Virus record (IMG/VR): IMGVR_UViG_3300031576_000251
Coordinates: 1-26,946 of that record
Origin: a virus
Strand: one strand, 5' to 3'
DNA: 26,946 nt
Part shown: positions 1 to 6,458 of the stretch, one piece after another
Layout of the letters: every line of letters starts with the position of its first letter
How positions within the stretch are numbered: position 1 is the first letter of the stretch
Position numbers and translations under genes: made by a program
Notes under the pieces: generated by a model
Databases searched by the model: none
Told to the model about the DNA's origin: nothing
Seen by the model: the letters and a program-made list of their open reading frames with translations, nothing else

Positions 1-260
1 AACACCACATTGACCTTGCTCTTCGTTTCCTCCATATCGCTTGCCATGTTCACCGCCGCGATGCCTGCCCCAAGGATCGGCAATGTCAATCCCAACGTGG
101 CTGTCCTTCCAAGATTGGTCAAATTCGCCCCAACATCCTTCATATTCTTGGAGACGTTTTGAGACCAGGTCTGAGATTTCCTCTCAGCCTCATCCATCGC
201 GCTGATAAATCCATTCTTATCCGCGATCAGTTTTACAGCCAGCGTCGCAATCGTTGTCAT
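1..260 (-). CDS. Tail tape measure protein, N-terminus (runs off left edge)
   Basis: The frame opens at ATG 258-260 and stays open to the window edge, giving 86 visible codons. The N-terminus reads MTTIATLAVKLIADKNGF, followed by an alpha-helical stretch and a Gly/Ala-rich hydrophobic segment (about residues 55-70). This start (VKL.AD..GF....) is typical of siphophage tape measure proteins, which set tail length and help DNA ejection. The position directly after the G/T tail assembly chaperone genes matches the conserved siphovirus order and is the main support. A palindromic repeat ends 11 nt upstream of the start, and the purine-rich GAAGG just before the ATG is the likely ribosome binding site. 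The rest of the protein is outside the window. Confidence 0.8.
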   Translation of the reverse strand, partial: MTTIATLAVKLIADKNGFISAMDEAERKSQTWSQNVSKNMKDVGANLTNLGRTATLGLTLPILGAGIAAVNMASDMEETKSKVNVV

Positions 261-271
261 TCAACTACCTT

Positions 272-307
272 CTCCCCTCTCCCATTGGGAGAGGGCTAAG
301 GTGAGGG
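272..307. repeat. Family A palindromic repeat, copy A1
   Basis: Pattern on the plus strand: CTCCCCTCTCC, short loop, GGAGAGGG, then a GGTGAGGG tail. It lies in the gap before the tape measure gene and ends 11 nt from its ATG. In the mRNA it forms a GC-rich hairpin preceded by CCCTCACC. Confidence 0.9.
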
Positions 308-314
308 TATTTCT

Positions 315-388
315 CTCCCCCTAAATATCCCGCTGCTCTTCAGCGGGTATTTGGGGGGATGTCTGCGTACTCGCAGACAGGGGGGTCG
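315..388. repeat. Family B palindromic repeat, copy B1 (provides a C-terminus)
   Basis: The plus strand has CCCCCTAAATA and TATTTGGGGGG arms around a CCCGCTG/CAGCGGG stem, then a second perfect 7-bp hairpin (GTCTGCG/CGCAGAC). The element covers the last codons and the stop of the T-type tail chaperone frame, so it has replaced or extended that protein's C-terminus with a Pro/Ser/Thr-rich tail. Confidence 0.8.
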
Positions 389-752
389 CAGGGGGGCTCA
401 CCAATCCACCAAAAGCGGTCCTCACCTTATTCCAAAGTCTCACGTGTTCAGGCACGGTCTCCTGCTCTTCGTGTTGATCCCATGCTTTCTCGAAGTCGAA
501 CATCTCCAGGTAGTCACCTGCAGTTTTCACAGGGTCACTATCCTTCGACCTCGTCATCGCATTGGCGATCAGAGCCATCAGGCTCGCGGTACGATAATCT
601 TCACGCCACTCACCATACGGTTGCAATCGGAAGAATGCCATCCATTCCGAAAACTCGTGACTGCTCATCACAGCCTGCCACTCGGCAACCGTTCGACCGC
701 CCAAAGCCAGTGCTAACTCAAACCACTGTCTTCGCTCTGGGCGGTCTCGGAG
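321..752 (-). CDS. Tail assembly chaperone T-domain, made by -1 frameshift
   Basis: This is the downstream frame of a lambda gpG/gpGT-type tail assembly chaperone. It has no ATG. The only nearby initiator is TTG at 702-704, which lies inside the conserved region, so expression by -1 frameshifting from the upstream frame at 752-758 is much more likely. Read from 752, the frame gives LRDRPERRQWFELALALGG and then RTVAEWQAVMSSHEFSEW, the signature of minor tail protein T / DUF4035-like proteins. The fusion would have about 124 + 143 = 267 residues. The chaperone binds the tape measure and recruits tail tube subunits. The last ~25 residues (SPPATPLSASTQTSPQ...) are encoded by a family B repeat and are probably not functional. 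Confidence 0.85.
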   Translation of the reverse strand, partial: LRDRPERRQWFELALALGGRTVAEWQAVMSSHEFSEWMAFFRLQPYGEWREDYRTASLMALIANAMTRSKDSDPVKTAGDYLEMFDFEKAWDQHEEQETVPEHVRLWNKVRTAFGGLVSPPATPLSASTQTSPQIPAEEQRDI

Positions 753-1123
753 TTTTTTGTGAGTTCATTCACATCTTCCTGCGTGATCCCACTCAACCGT
801 TGCGCCACTTCATACACACGGTTCAAAGCCGCCGCGCTCTTCATAGCCAGTGCAGGAATATCGGCGTCCGTGAAGATCTTGTTCCCCTCTTCGTCAACGG
901 CGCTGCGCGCCACAACTTTTGCTCTCAGGTTTTCAAGGTTGACTTGGGCGTTCTTGCCTTTGCCCTTGATCATGCTGGCTTCGAGCTCATCTCGTTCTTT
1001 GCCGCTCATCCCCTGCACCAGCATCATCTCAACACCGTTCGTTTTCCATTCGGGCACAGACACTTCCTCGCGTTGGATATCATTCACCGCAAAGATTGCC
1101 TCACGCGTCAAATACTTCGTCAT
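713..1123 (-). CDS. Tail assembly chaperone G-type protein
   Basis: This 136-residue protein is soluble and rich in charged residues. Its position between the tail tube gene and the T-type frame, together with the slippery site near its end, identifies it as the lambda gpG analogue. It starts at ATG 1121-1123 and terminates normally at 713. A minority of ribosomes would shift at A-AAA-AAC (752-758) into the T frame. In known systems the ratio of short to long product is critical for tail assembly. Sequence similarity to named families is weak by eye, so the call rests on context plus the frameshift signal. Confidence 0.85.
   Translation of the reverse strand: MTKYLTREAIFAVNDIQREEVSVPEWKTNGVEMMLVQGMSGKERDELEASMIKGKGKNAQVNLENLRAKVVARSAVDEEGNKIFTDADIPALAMKSAAALNRVYEVAQRLSGITQEDVNELTKNSETAQSEDSGLS
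752..758 (-). promoter_or_regulatory. Programmed -1 ribosomal frameshift site A-AAA-AAC
   Basis: On the minus strand the 0-frame codons are ACA AAA AAC (760-752), so the heptamer A AAA AAC sits in exactly the phase required for tandem -1 slippage. The new frame continues without a stop into the gpT-like sequence. This is the classical arrangement of siphophage tail chaperones. Confidence 0.9.
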
Positions 1124-1134
1124 ACAATTCTCCT

Positions 1135-1229
1135 GATGGTCGAGTAGAGCGGTGTTCGTCCGCTCATATCGAGACCAATCTAAATTCTCCAGACTCCAGG
1201 TTTCCCCACCTGAAACCTGAAATTTAGAT
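1135..1229. repeat. Family D palindrome (D1) joined to a nested inverted repeat
   Basis: 1135-1177 is a GATGGTCGAGTAG...ATCGAGACCA element, shared with 19075-19119. It is followed by outer arms ATCTAAATT (1178-1186) and AATTTAGAT (1221-1229) that enclose CAGGTTTC/GAAACCTG (1197-1204/1212-1219). It fills the gap before the G-type chaperone, ends 11 nt from its ATG, and overlaps the stop codon of the tail tube gene. Confidence 0.85.
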
Positions 1230-1658
1230 CTCCGTCACCGGTCCTGAGATTTTCAACTTCACATCCGCCGCCAGTTTGCCTTTCACCGGAGCCTTTGGTT
1301 TCACGCCTGTCACCAGCGCGGCAAATGCGAAGCCATTGGAGCCCGCGTCTGGGTATACGATTTGAAAGTTGCGTCTCGTCCGGTTCTTCATATCTGCCTG
1401 CAAACCTGTGACGCCATCCTGGGTGGCATTGCTCGGAAGGAAGTTAAGCGGGAAAGTAACCTCGCCGCCGCTCAAGAGCGTGCCCACAAACTCGTCCCAA
1501 CCGCCCGTACTGCCGTGATGAGTCACTTCTTCTGTAGCCAGGCTCATATCCGGACCTTCGATATCGCCTACTTCGGCGATGGTCGCAAACGTCTCAGTAG
1601 GCGTTGCTCCATCCCCTTTCTTCAAGAATGTCCCGAAGGACGAAATTGCATCGGTCAT
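1224..1658 (-). CDS. Major tail tube protein
   Basis: The 144-residue protein begins MTDAISSFGTFLKKGDG. It has the pattern 'GT.L..G.......I..V..I.GP......V..T.H.S..G..EF..TL..GGEV', which is characteristic of phage tail tube proteins of the lambda gpV / TP901 type. These form the stacked hexameric rings of the tail lumen. Length and place (after the tail terminator genes, before the chaperones) agree. ATG 1656-1658 follows AGGAGATAAACA, a good ribosome binding site. The stop codon lies inside the inverted repeat at 1178-1229. High confidence from sequence pattern plus synteny. Confidence 0.9.
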   Translation of the reverse strand: MTDAISSFGTFLKKGDGATPTETFATIAEVGDIEGPDMSLATEEVTHHGSTGGWDEFVGTLLSGGEVTFPLNFLPSNATQDGVTGLQADMKNRTRRNFQIVYPDAGSNGFAFAALVTGVKPKAPVKGKLAADVKLKISGPVTEI

Positions 1659-1680
1659 TGTTTATCTCCTGTTCAAATTC

Positions 1681-1748
1681 CGCTTTCCCCCAAATCGGTG
1701 CTCTTTCCTATTTGGGGGAAAGCGGCGTAGCCGAAGGGGGTCGGGGGG
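1681..1748. repeat. Family B palindromic repeat, copy B2
   Basis: CCCCCAAAT and ATTTGGGGG arms are followed by the tail AAAGCGGCGTAGCCGAAGGGGGTC. The tail is nearly identical to that of copy B5 at 19254-19313. It occupies the gap upstream of the tail tube gene, about 22 nt from its ATG. Confidence 0.9.
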
Positions 1749-1758
1749 TTAGCGTACT

Positions 1759-2133
1759 TTATCCAACTTGCAACACGCAGAAAAATATATCTGCGGTCTC
1801 GCCTTCGATGTACACATACCCATCGGTCTGTCTCCAGCCCACCTGATCCTTGAAAAAGAATCCAGCGATCTCACCGGGTCCCAGAGAATACGCTGAGATG
1901 TCGCCGGTGCGGTTCCTGTCATCAACCTTCGATGTGATCGCGAAAGTCCTGGCGAGTGTCGCATGTTTATTCCACACCAATAACAGATCCTTTCCGCTCG
2001 GAACGAACTGCTCCTTGATTGGGTCTCCACTCACATCCGCCGCGGTGAACGTTAAGTCCAGTGCATTCGCGGCGACCGGCAGGGTTGGGTAGGGTCCCGC
2101 CGGTGTTATTTTTGTCAAAGTGTTTCTAGCCAT
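1759..2133 (-). CDS. Putative virion structural protein in the tail module
   Basis: The 124-residue protein is rich in beta-prone segments. Its layout is 'LTFTAADV.........GKDLLLVWN......TFAITSKVDDRNRTGDIS.YSLGPGEIAGFFF...GWRQTDGYVYIEG', a recurring small phage structural pattern that looks like a compact beta-sandwich. It may be a tail or head accessory/decoration subunit. It lies between the zinc-finger-like protein and the tail tube gene, only a few nt after the former, so it is co-translated with the connector/tail set. I cannot assign a precise role, and no catalytic motif is visible. The start at ATG 2131-2133 is preceded by AAGGAGTAG. Confidence 0.65.
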   Translation of the reverse strand: MARNTLTKITPAGPYPTLPVAANALDLTFTAADVSGDPIKEQFVPSGKDLLLVWNKHATLARTFAITSKVDDRNRTGDISAYSLGPGEIAGFFFKDQVGWRQTDGYVYIEGETADIFFCVLQVG

Positions 2134-2136
2134 GAT

Positions 2137-2439
2137 CTACTCCTTTTTGCCTTCATAAAGTTTTTGTAACGCGCTCTCCGAATTGTGTTTCTCGATCAAA
2201 TGATTGATCATTTCATCGAAATCGAACACGTCGGTCGCACACGTTTTGCACACATACAACGTCTTCCCCATCCAATCCCTCACTTCATATTCCTCTTCAC
2301 TCCTATCGCCTACAGGTGAGGGGTCGGAGGTGAGATCGGGTGGCGGTTGCTCACTCCCCTCTCCTAAAGGAGAGGGGCTGGGGGTGAGGTCTTCAAATTC
2401 CTCTTCCAACTCTTCCTCAAATCTCTTCTTTGGCATCAT
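2137..2439 (-). CDS. Small C2H2-type zinc-finger-like protein with two repeat-encoded linkers
   Basis: This 100-residue protein has an acidic N-terminus (Glu-rich residues 7-17) and a C-terminal domain with C64, C67, H80 and H85 spaced as C-x2-C-x12-H-x4-H, a plausible single zinc finger. Residues 18-29 (LTPSPSPLGEGS) and 36-47 (LTSDPSPVGDRS) are translations of two family A repeat copies that lie in frame. The original protein was therefore probably about 65-70 residues. ATG overlaps the stop of the upstream tail terminator gene. A metal-binding small protein between tail genes could be a tail accessory or a regulator; I do not recognise the family. Confidence 0.65.
   Translation of the reverse strand: MMPKKRFEEELEEEFEDLTPSPSPLGEGSEQPPPDLTSDPSPVGDRSEEEYEVRDWMGKTLYVCKTCATDVFDFDEMINHLIEKHNSESALQKLYEGKKE
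2299..2389. repeat. Family A repeats, two copies inside a gene (A2)
   Basis: 2354-2389 is a near-perfect copy (CTCCCCTCTCC-loop-GGAGAGGGG plus GGGGGTGAGG). 2299-2336 is a degraded copy in the same orientation. Both are translated in frame in the zinc-finger-like protein. Confidence 0.85.
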
Positions 2440-2825
2440 GCCTCCTTATGGTCAATTCGAAAATCAATGATCTGTCTTCGTAAACCTGTCTCTGCGTCAA
2501 AGCCCGATAGTTCGTTTTCACTGAAAGACCCATAAACAAGTTCACTGCCCATCGTGCCTTGATAGGCATCCAGCGCACTTCTCAATGTGTTTGCAAGCTG
2601 GATGGCTCCTAACCGCGTCTTTGCCCAGCATGAAAACTGAAAGCGCGGGGTCGCGTAATGCGATGAACCAGAATGCGAATGCTCGCGCGGCGTGCTGATT
2701 CTCTGCCACACCAGCGCAGGGACCGTGGGCTTCTGCGGTAATACATCATCGTGCAGGCGGTCCGCGATCAACGCCGCTAATCCTGCGTCAGCCAATAGGA
2801 ATGTAACCAATCCCTGCTCAATCAT
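2436..2825 (-). CDS. Tail terminator / tail completion protein (DUF3168-like)
   Basis: The 129-residue protein begins MIEQGLVTFLLADAGLAALI, then has 'RLHDDVLPQ.....PALVWQRIS' and later 'PRFQFSCWAKT...A..LA..LR.AL'. This is the usual layout of DUF3168 tail completion proteins, which cap the tail and contact the head connector. It overlaps the genes on both sides by 4 nt (ATGA type) and sits between the gp10-like protein and the tail genes, as in HK97-type phages. The sequence runs to SFSENELSGFDAETGLRRQIIDFRI, an expected C-terminal beta-strand region. Confidence 0.85.
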   Translation of the reverse strand: MIEQGLVTFLLADAGLAALIADRLHDDVLPQKPTVPALVWQRISTPREHSHSGSSHYATPRFQFSCWAKTRLGAIQLANTLRSALDAYQGTMGSELVYGSFSENELSGFDAETGLRRQIIDFRIDHKEA

Positions 2826-3289
2826 CGCAAAGCCTCTTCGATCAATCTCACAGCCGTCAAGCCCATCGCATTCGAAACCTCATTCGTATGCTCGTCCACC
2901 ACGGGTCGCATGAACGGTCTCGCTTCCATAAAGGCGGTGCCAAGCTCCAACGATGGAGCGGCTTCTGCGTTTGTGCCTACTTGCGCAGACTCTCCATTCA
3001 ACAGGGATGATTGAATGCTGTTCAACAGGGCGCCGTAATCCACTGCTGGTGTTTCGCCAGGTGCAGAGGCTTGGTGCGGACGACCTCCTCCTCCATGCCT
3101 ATTCCTGTTTCCGCCTCGAGTGTAGATCCGCCCATGGTGACCTTCCTGCATGGATTGCTTGATAAAGCCTTCCAGCACGAATGCGCCAGCCAAGACAACC
3201 TGGCTCATGCCTGAGCCCACCCCGCTCTTTAGGTTTCGCAGTTTTCTGATCAGATCCTCTTCGCCAGTTACGTTATCTGCCATAAACAC
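2822..3289 (-). CDS. HK97 gp10-like neck/tail-junction protein
   Basis: This 155-residue protein has an N-terminal helix 'EEDLIRKLRNLKSGVGSGMSQVVLAGAFVLEGFIKQSM', a central Gly/Arg/His-rich loop, and a C-terminal 'EARPFMRPVVDEHTNEV...AMGLTAVRLIEEAL'. This is the standard gp10-family architecture (helix, variable loop, RPFMRPA motif). These proteins act at the head-tail interface. ATG 3287-3289 follows GAGGAGTGTTT; a second Met (codon 3) is an alternative start. A family A repeat ends 9 nt upstream. The 3' end overlaps the tail terminator start. Confidence 0.88.
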   Translation of the reverse strand: MFMADNVTGEEDLIRKLRNLKSGVGSGMSQVVLAGAFVLEGFIKQSMQEGHHGRIYTRGGNRNRHGGGGRPHQASAPGETPAVDYGALLNSIQSSLLNGESAQVGTNAEAAPSLELGTAFMEARPFMRPVVDEHTNEVSNAMGLTAVRLIEEALR

Positions 3290-3298
3290 TCCTCATAC

Positions 3299-3355
3299 TC
3301 CCCTCTCCCCGCAGGTCCCCGTTAGGGGATGAAGGAGAGGGGTCGGGGGTGAGGT
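3299..3355. repeat. Family A repeat, long-loop variant (A3)
   Basis: CTCCCCTCTCC and GGAGAGGGG arms flank an inner GGTCCCCGTTAGGGGATGA segment, followed by TCGGGGGTGAGG. It is closely similar to A4 at 6399-6454. It lies in the gap before the gp10-like gene. Confidence 0.9.
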
Positions 3356-3359
3356 GGGG

Positions 3360-3755
3360 TCACACACTCGGGTCTACCTTTCGTAAGTTCAACACGATCC
3401 CACTCGGACCCTCTTCAGGCGGTGAGATGATTTCGTAAACAGTTCCATTCAAAATGTTCTGACCAAAGCGGCTCTTGATGCGGAAACGATCCCTCAGGTC
3501 GAGCGTCGTACCCAATGGCAGCCGGAATTGCGCATCCCACCGCTCAACGATCCTGCCTCCGTCTCTCTGCTCTGATCCGCCAGTCATATCCACACCGCAG
3601 ATCAACATGACCTCATCCGTCCACGTGGGCACATCGGCATTTAACGAATCCTTTGCAGACGACCACACCAGGCGAATTACCTCATCCATCATGTAAGCTT
3701 CTTGTACTTCGCGAAACCGCTCTAATCGTTTTGCCTGAAAAAATTGTGATCTCAA
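3360..3755 (-). CDS. Head closure / stopper-type head-tail joining protein
   Basis: This 131-residue protein lies between the connector adaptor gene and the gp10-like gene, where SPP1 gp16 / HK97 stopper proteins are found. The C-terminal half is beta-rich ('WDAQFRLPLGTTLDLRDRFRIKSRFG......GTVYEIISPPEEGPSGIVLNLRKV'), matching the small beta-barrel of head-tail joining proteins, where DRF.....G..YEI is a common core. Start at ATG overlaps the previous stop by 4 nt. The assignment is mainly by synteny and fold pattern. Confidence 0.75.
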   Translation of the reverse strand: MRSQFFQAKRLERFREVQEAYMMDEVIRLVWSSAKDSLNADVPTWTDEVMLICGVDMTGGSEQRDGGRIVERWDAQFRLPLGTTLDLRDRFRIKSRFGQNILNGTVYEIISPPEEGPSGIVLNLRKVDPSV

Positions 3756-4468
3756 TTCGTCTCCGTGGTTCGTTCGCGTGCCAGGTCAGGCACCAGCGTG
3801 ATGGTCTTCGGGTTTCGCCGCGCCAGATGAAAACGGATCATCTTCATGGCTTGCTCAAACGTTTGCGAATCGCTAAATCTTCCGCCATCTGCTTCAAAGT
3901 CCGCGTGATGTGCATTGCCAGCCGCTTTCTCCTGCCAGATCATCGCCGCCGCCGCGTGCAGATCGTACGTAGCGGTCCAATCTGGGTTAACCATCATCTC
4001 CCCTGGCGTGGTAGTGGATGGTATTCTCGGTGGTTCGCCGTTCTCATCCACTACAGGGCACGCTTCGATATAAGCGGTCATGTCTGCATCGCTATAAACC
4101 GAGTTGACGGTCTCAGCAGTCATTCGTCTCAGTTTTCCAATGTTCAGGTTTGGCTTCAGCGTGAGAGTGGGGGGTTTTGCCAGCACTTCGATCAGGTAAT
4201 GCTCGCTCTTCACCACGCCCGCGCTGATCGTCACCGTCAACAAGGCTTCATAACGTCCAGCCGTTGCGTTCCCAGCCCAGTTATATTGGGCGTATCCACT
4301 CCCAACGGTCCCAGCTTGACCCGTGATGATCTGCGCGCCTGTATCTTTATTCCAAACATCGCACACGCACGATGATGGCGTTAAACGCGTCACACCGTCC
4401 ATGTCAAAAACATCGGTATGGAACAACTGTGAATTACTGATGACAATAGGATCTAATTCAGTAGTCAT
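3752..4468 (-). CDS. Head-tail connector adaptor with N-terminal Ig-like extension
   Basis: This 238-residue protein appears to be a two-domain fusion. Residues 1-95 (beta-rich, 'DMDGVTRLTPSSCVCDVWNKDTGAQ....GYAQYNWAG....GRYEALLTVTI') look like an Ig-like/beta-sandwich virion domain. The rest ('IGKLRRMTAETVNSVYSDADMTAYIEACPVVD', then 'TYDLHAAAAMIWQEKAA...ADFEADGGRFSDSQTFEQAMKMIRFHLARR') matches the all-helical gp6/gp15-type adaptor that joins the portal ring to the stopper. ATG overlaps the stop of the 452-residue gene by 4 nt. Typical adaptors are about 100-130 residues, so the extension roughly doubles the size. Confidence 0.75.
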   Translation of the reverse strand: MTTELDPIVISNSQLFHTDVFDMDGVTRLTPSSCVCDVWNKDTGAQIITGQAGTVGSGYAQYNWAGNATAGRYEALLTVTISAGVVKSEHYLIEVLAKPPTLTLKPNLNIGKLRRMTAETVNSVYSDADMTAYIEACPVVDENGEPPRIPSTTTPGEMMVNPDWTATYDLHAAAAMIWQEKAAGNAHHADFEADGGRFSDSQTFEQAMKMIRFHLARRNPKTITLVPDLARERTTETN

Positions 4469-5823
4469 AAGTTCCTTGTCTTCTTGCCTGTCAACTGCCT
4501 TGTTTTCACGCCGTCCAATTGATCTTGTTTCTTTCCGAAAATCCTGGCTCCAGGGTGTAGCGCGATTGAGTCAATCATGCTCGGGTGTTGCCATCCAAAA
4601 TACTCATAATAATATTCATAGCGTTCATCCATCTGCGGAAATTCGGTGAACGCAAGCGGCTCTTCTACAATTGTCTCTTCGATGACGACCGTCTGCCATC
4701 CGAAGAACTCTTCAACCAGGCTGTAACGTTCGTCCACCTCTGGGAGTTCGACAACTCCCAACAGTGCATCCTGCACATCGTCTGGAGCAATCCAGACGGC
4801 AAAGCCGCTGAAATCATGGGCGAACGCCTCGTCATACTGCTCATCAACCTGCGGCATCTCCGCCAGGGCTTGGAAATCAACGATGTCTTCAGGCGTCTGC
4901 CAGACCGCAATGCCAGCGTAATCTTGTTCCTCGCTGTAGTGCTCGTCAATGAACGGGAACTCACCTTCGGCAATGGCAGGTTCTTCGTCCGAAAGCGGGG
5001 CGCTCTGCAATCCGTCATAGAAATGCTCTTCGAGATAAGTCTCGTCAATGTCAGGCATCTCCGACCAGAACTGCTCCACAAGGAACACATCATCTGGCAT
5101 CAGCCACATTACCCAGCCTTCTATCAGGTTGGCAAAGGTAGCGTCATAAGTCTCATCAATCTCTGGCGTTTCAACAAATGGCTGATCAACTGTGATTGAA
5201 CCTTTCACGGATGCCGCGCAAATGGCTCGATCCAATCCGCTTCCCGACATGGTTGTTGTGCCGCTCACGCCATTTTTTGTCCCCACTGCACCCTGGTCTG
5301 AATTGAACTCTGTGCTGTCTGCTACCTCGGTTTGCCCGCTTAATCCAGCGTTGGCGTCAGTGGTGCTATACGATGCCACCACACAAATCATCAGGTCATT
5401 GAGGTCTGTGTTGATGGCAGGGGTAGTGCTTGTTCCGCTTCCAGCGGCGCTTGCCTGATCGCTGTCTCGTATGGGGTCACCCGATGTATCAACATCTTTT
5501 AAGAACACAATAAAGATGTTCGCGCCTTCATTAAGCACACTCGCCCATGTCCAGGCTAGTGTTTTGCTTGTTCCTCTTAATCCAGCAGGGACGATATATC
5601 GCCAGATCGTGGCATTCTCTGCACTATCCGAAGCCGCCGCAACAACAGATGTAAATGCGTTCCCGTCCAGCGACGCACTGGATAACACGCCTCCCCCTGC
5701 AATCCAGTACGCAGACGTAAACAAACATAATTCCGCGTCAGCTGGAATTGAGACGGATTGGCTCGGCGATGTGCCGCTGTTTTGGATTTGAATGATGGAA
5801 CCGGTGATGCTCGGAATGGTCAT
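4465..5823 (-). CDS. Virion protein with beta-rich N-domain and six acidic/aromatic repeats
   Basis: The protein has 452 residues. Residues 1-212 are a Ser/Thr/Ala-rich, beta-rich domain ('SQSVSIPADAELCLFTSAYW', 'TIWRYIVPAGL', 'ANIFIVFLKDVD', 'DLMICVVASYS'), resembling a jelly-roll/lectin-like virion domain. Residues 220-415 hold six copies of a 33-37-residue repeat beginning at P220, P257, P290, P324, P361 and P396. The core is P-x-[IVMF]-D-E-x-Y followed by F/Y-rich sequence and often G-[WF]. The repeats are strongly acidic and aromatic, while the last 25 residues are basic. It lies between capsid accessory genes and the adaptor. A head fibre or decoration protein is plausible, but I do not recognise the family. 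Confidence 0.6.
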   Translation of the reverse strand: MTIPSITGSIIQIQNSGTSPSQSVSIPADAELCLFTSAYWIAGGGVLSSASLDGNAFTSVVAAASDSAENATIWRYIVPAGLRGTSKTLAWTWASVLNEGANIFIVFLKDVDTSGDPIRDSDQASAAGSGTSTTPAINTDLNDLMICVVASYSTTDANAGLSGQTEVADSTEFNSDQGAVGTKNGVSGTTTMSGSGLDRAICAASVKGSITVDQPFVETPEIDETYDATFANLIEGWVMWLMPDDVFLVEQFWSEMPDIDETYLEEHFYDGLQSAPLSDEEPAIAEGEFPFIDEHYSEEQDYAGIAVWQTPEDIVDFQALAEMPQVDEQYDEAFAHDFSGFAVWIAPDDVQDALLGVVELPEVDERYSLVEEFFGWQTVVIEETIVEEPLAFTEFPQMDERYEYYYEYFGWQHPSMIDSIALHPGARIFGKKQDQLDGVKTRQLTGKKTRNL

Positions 5824-5855
5824 CTCATCACCTGGTTGAATTGTTAAGGTGCAGT

Positions 5856-5885
5856 CTCACGCCCACCCATGTGGATGGGCGTGAG
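5856..5885. other. Intercistronic hairpin (10-bp stem)
   Basis: CTCACGCCCA and TGGGCGTGAG form a perfect 10-bp stem that can extend by 3 bp past a mismatch. No U-run follows in the direction of transcription, so it is not a convincing terminator. It occupies the 110-bp gap before the 452-residue gene, where other gaps carry family A or B repeats. Confidence 0.75.
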
Positions 5886-5933
5886 AGATTTTCGATCAAA
5901 TCACAAACTTGGTTATTCCACATCCACAAGGAT

Positions 5934-6374
5934 TTAACAAAGTTCGTAGACCACATGGATCGTGACGGTACTGCTCCCCACGGCAGGGCGCACAGACAAT
6001 TGCCCTGAGTTGCGCACGACAAGTTCCTGCCCAGGCTTTGCCAACCAGCGATATACACCGCCGTTGGCATTCACTGGCAATCGCAACAGCGGGGTGCCGC
6101 TCAACGTAGGTTGAGCGCTCCAGGTCGTGTTAACCACCGTCACGCTATCCGCCAGGGAATCAGGGTCCACCGACTCAGGCGTGATTGCGCCGCCGCCAGT
6201 CGTGCCGCCCGTGGAACGTTGCACGGCAAGTTCATTCGCCGCGCTGGCAGTGCCCATGCCGCCCACCGAAATCTCATGGATCTTGATCTTCCGGCTTGCC
6301 GCGACAATAATGGTCAGCAGATCGTTCGCCGTGTTGAGAGCCACGTTGCTCCGCGTTACAGAATGCATACTCAT
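5934..6374 (-). CDS. Putative capsid-associated structural protein
   Basis: The 146-residue protein has beta-rich segments: 'LLTIIVAASRKIKIHEISVGGMGTASAANELAVQRS', a Gly/Thr loop, 'WSAQPTLSGTPLLRLPVNANGGVYRWLAKPGQELVV' and 'STVTIHVVYEL'. This matches the pattern of small phage surface proteins found after capsid genes, with a jelly-roll-like strand pattern. It may be a decoration or fibre-base subunit. ATG 6372-6374 is preceded by AAGGAGAAAAG. A family A repeat lies upstream. Function is inferred only from position and fold-like pattern. Confidence 0.6.
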   Translation of the reverse strand: MSMHSVTRSNVALNTANDLLTIIVAASRKIKIHEISVGGMGTASAANELAVQRSTGGTTGGGAITPESVDPDSLADSVTVVNTTWSAQPTLSGTPLLRLPVNANGGVYRWLAKPGQELVVRNSGQLSVRPAVGSSTVTIHVVYELC

Positions 6375-6398
6375 AGTCTTTTCTCCTTATTTCCTCAA

Positions 6399-6454
6399 CT
6401 CCCCTCTCCCGCAGGTCCCGTTAGGGGATGAGGGAGAGGGGTCAGGTGTGAGGG
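6399..6454. repeat. Family A repeat, long-loop variant (A4)
   Basis: It has the same structure as A3, with the inner GGTCCCGTTAGGGGATGA segment between the CTCCCCTCTCC and GGAGAGGGG arms. It ends 24 nt from the ATG of the 146-residue protein. Confidence 0.9.
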
Positions 6455-6458
6455 CAAA

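Noticed and set aside
359-1147. Long plus-strand open frame of 262 codons
   Set aside because: It runs antisense to the tail chaperone genes, lacks a ribosome site, and its Ser/Arg/His-rich translation is typical of an antisense shadow.
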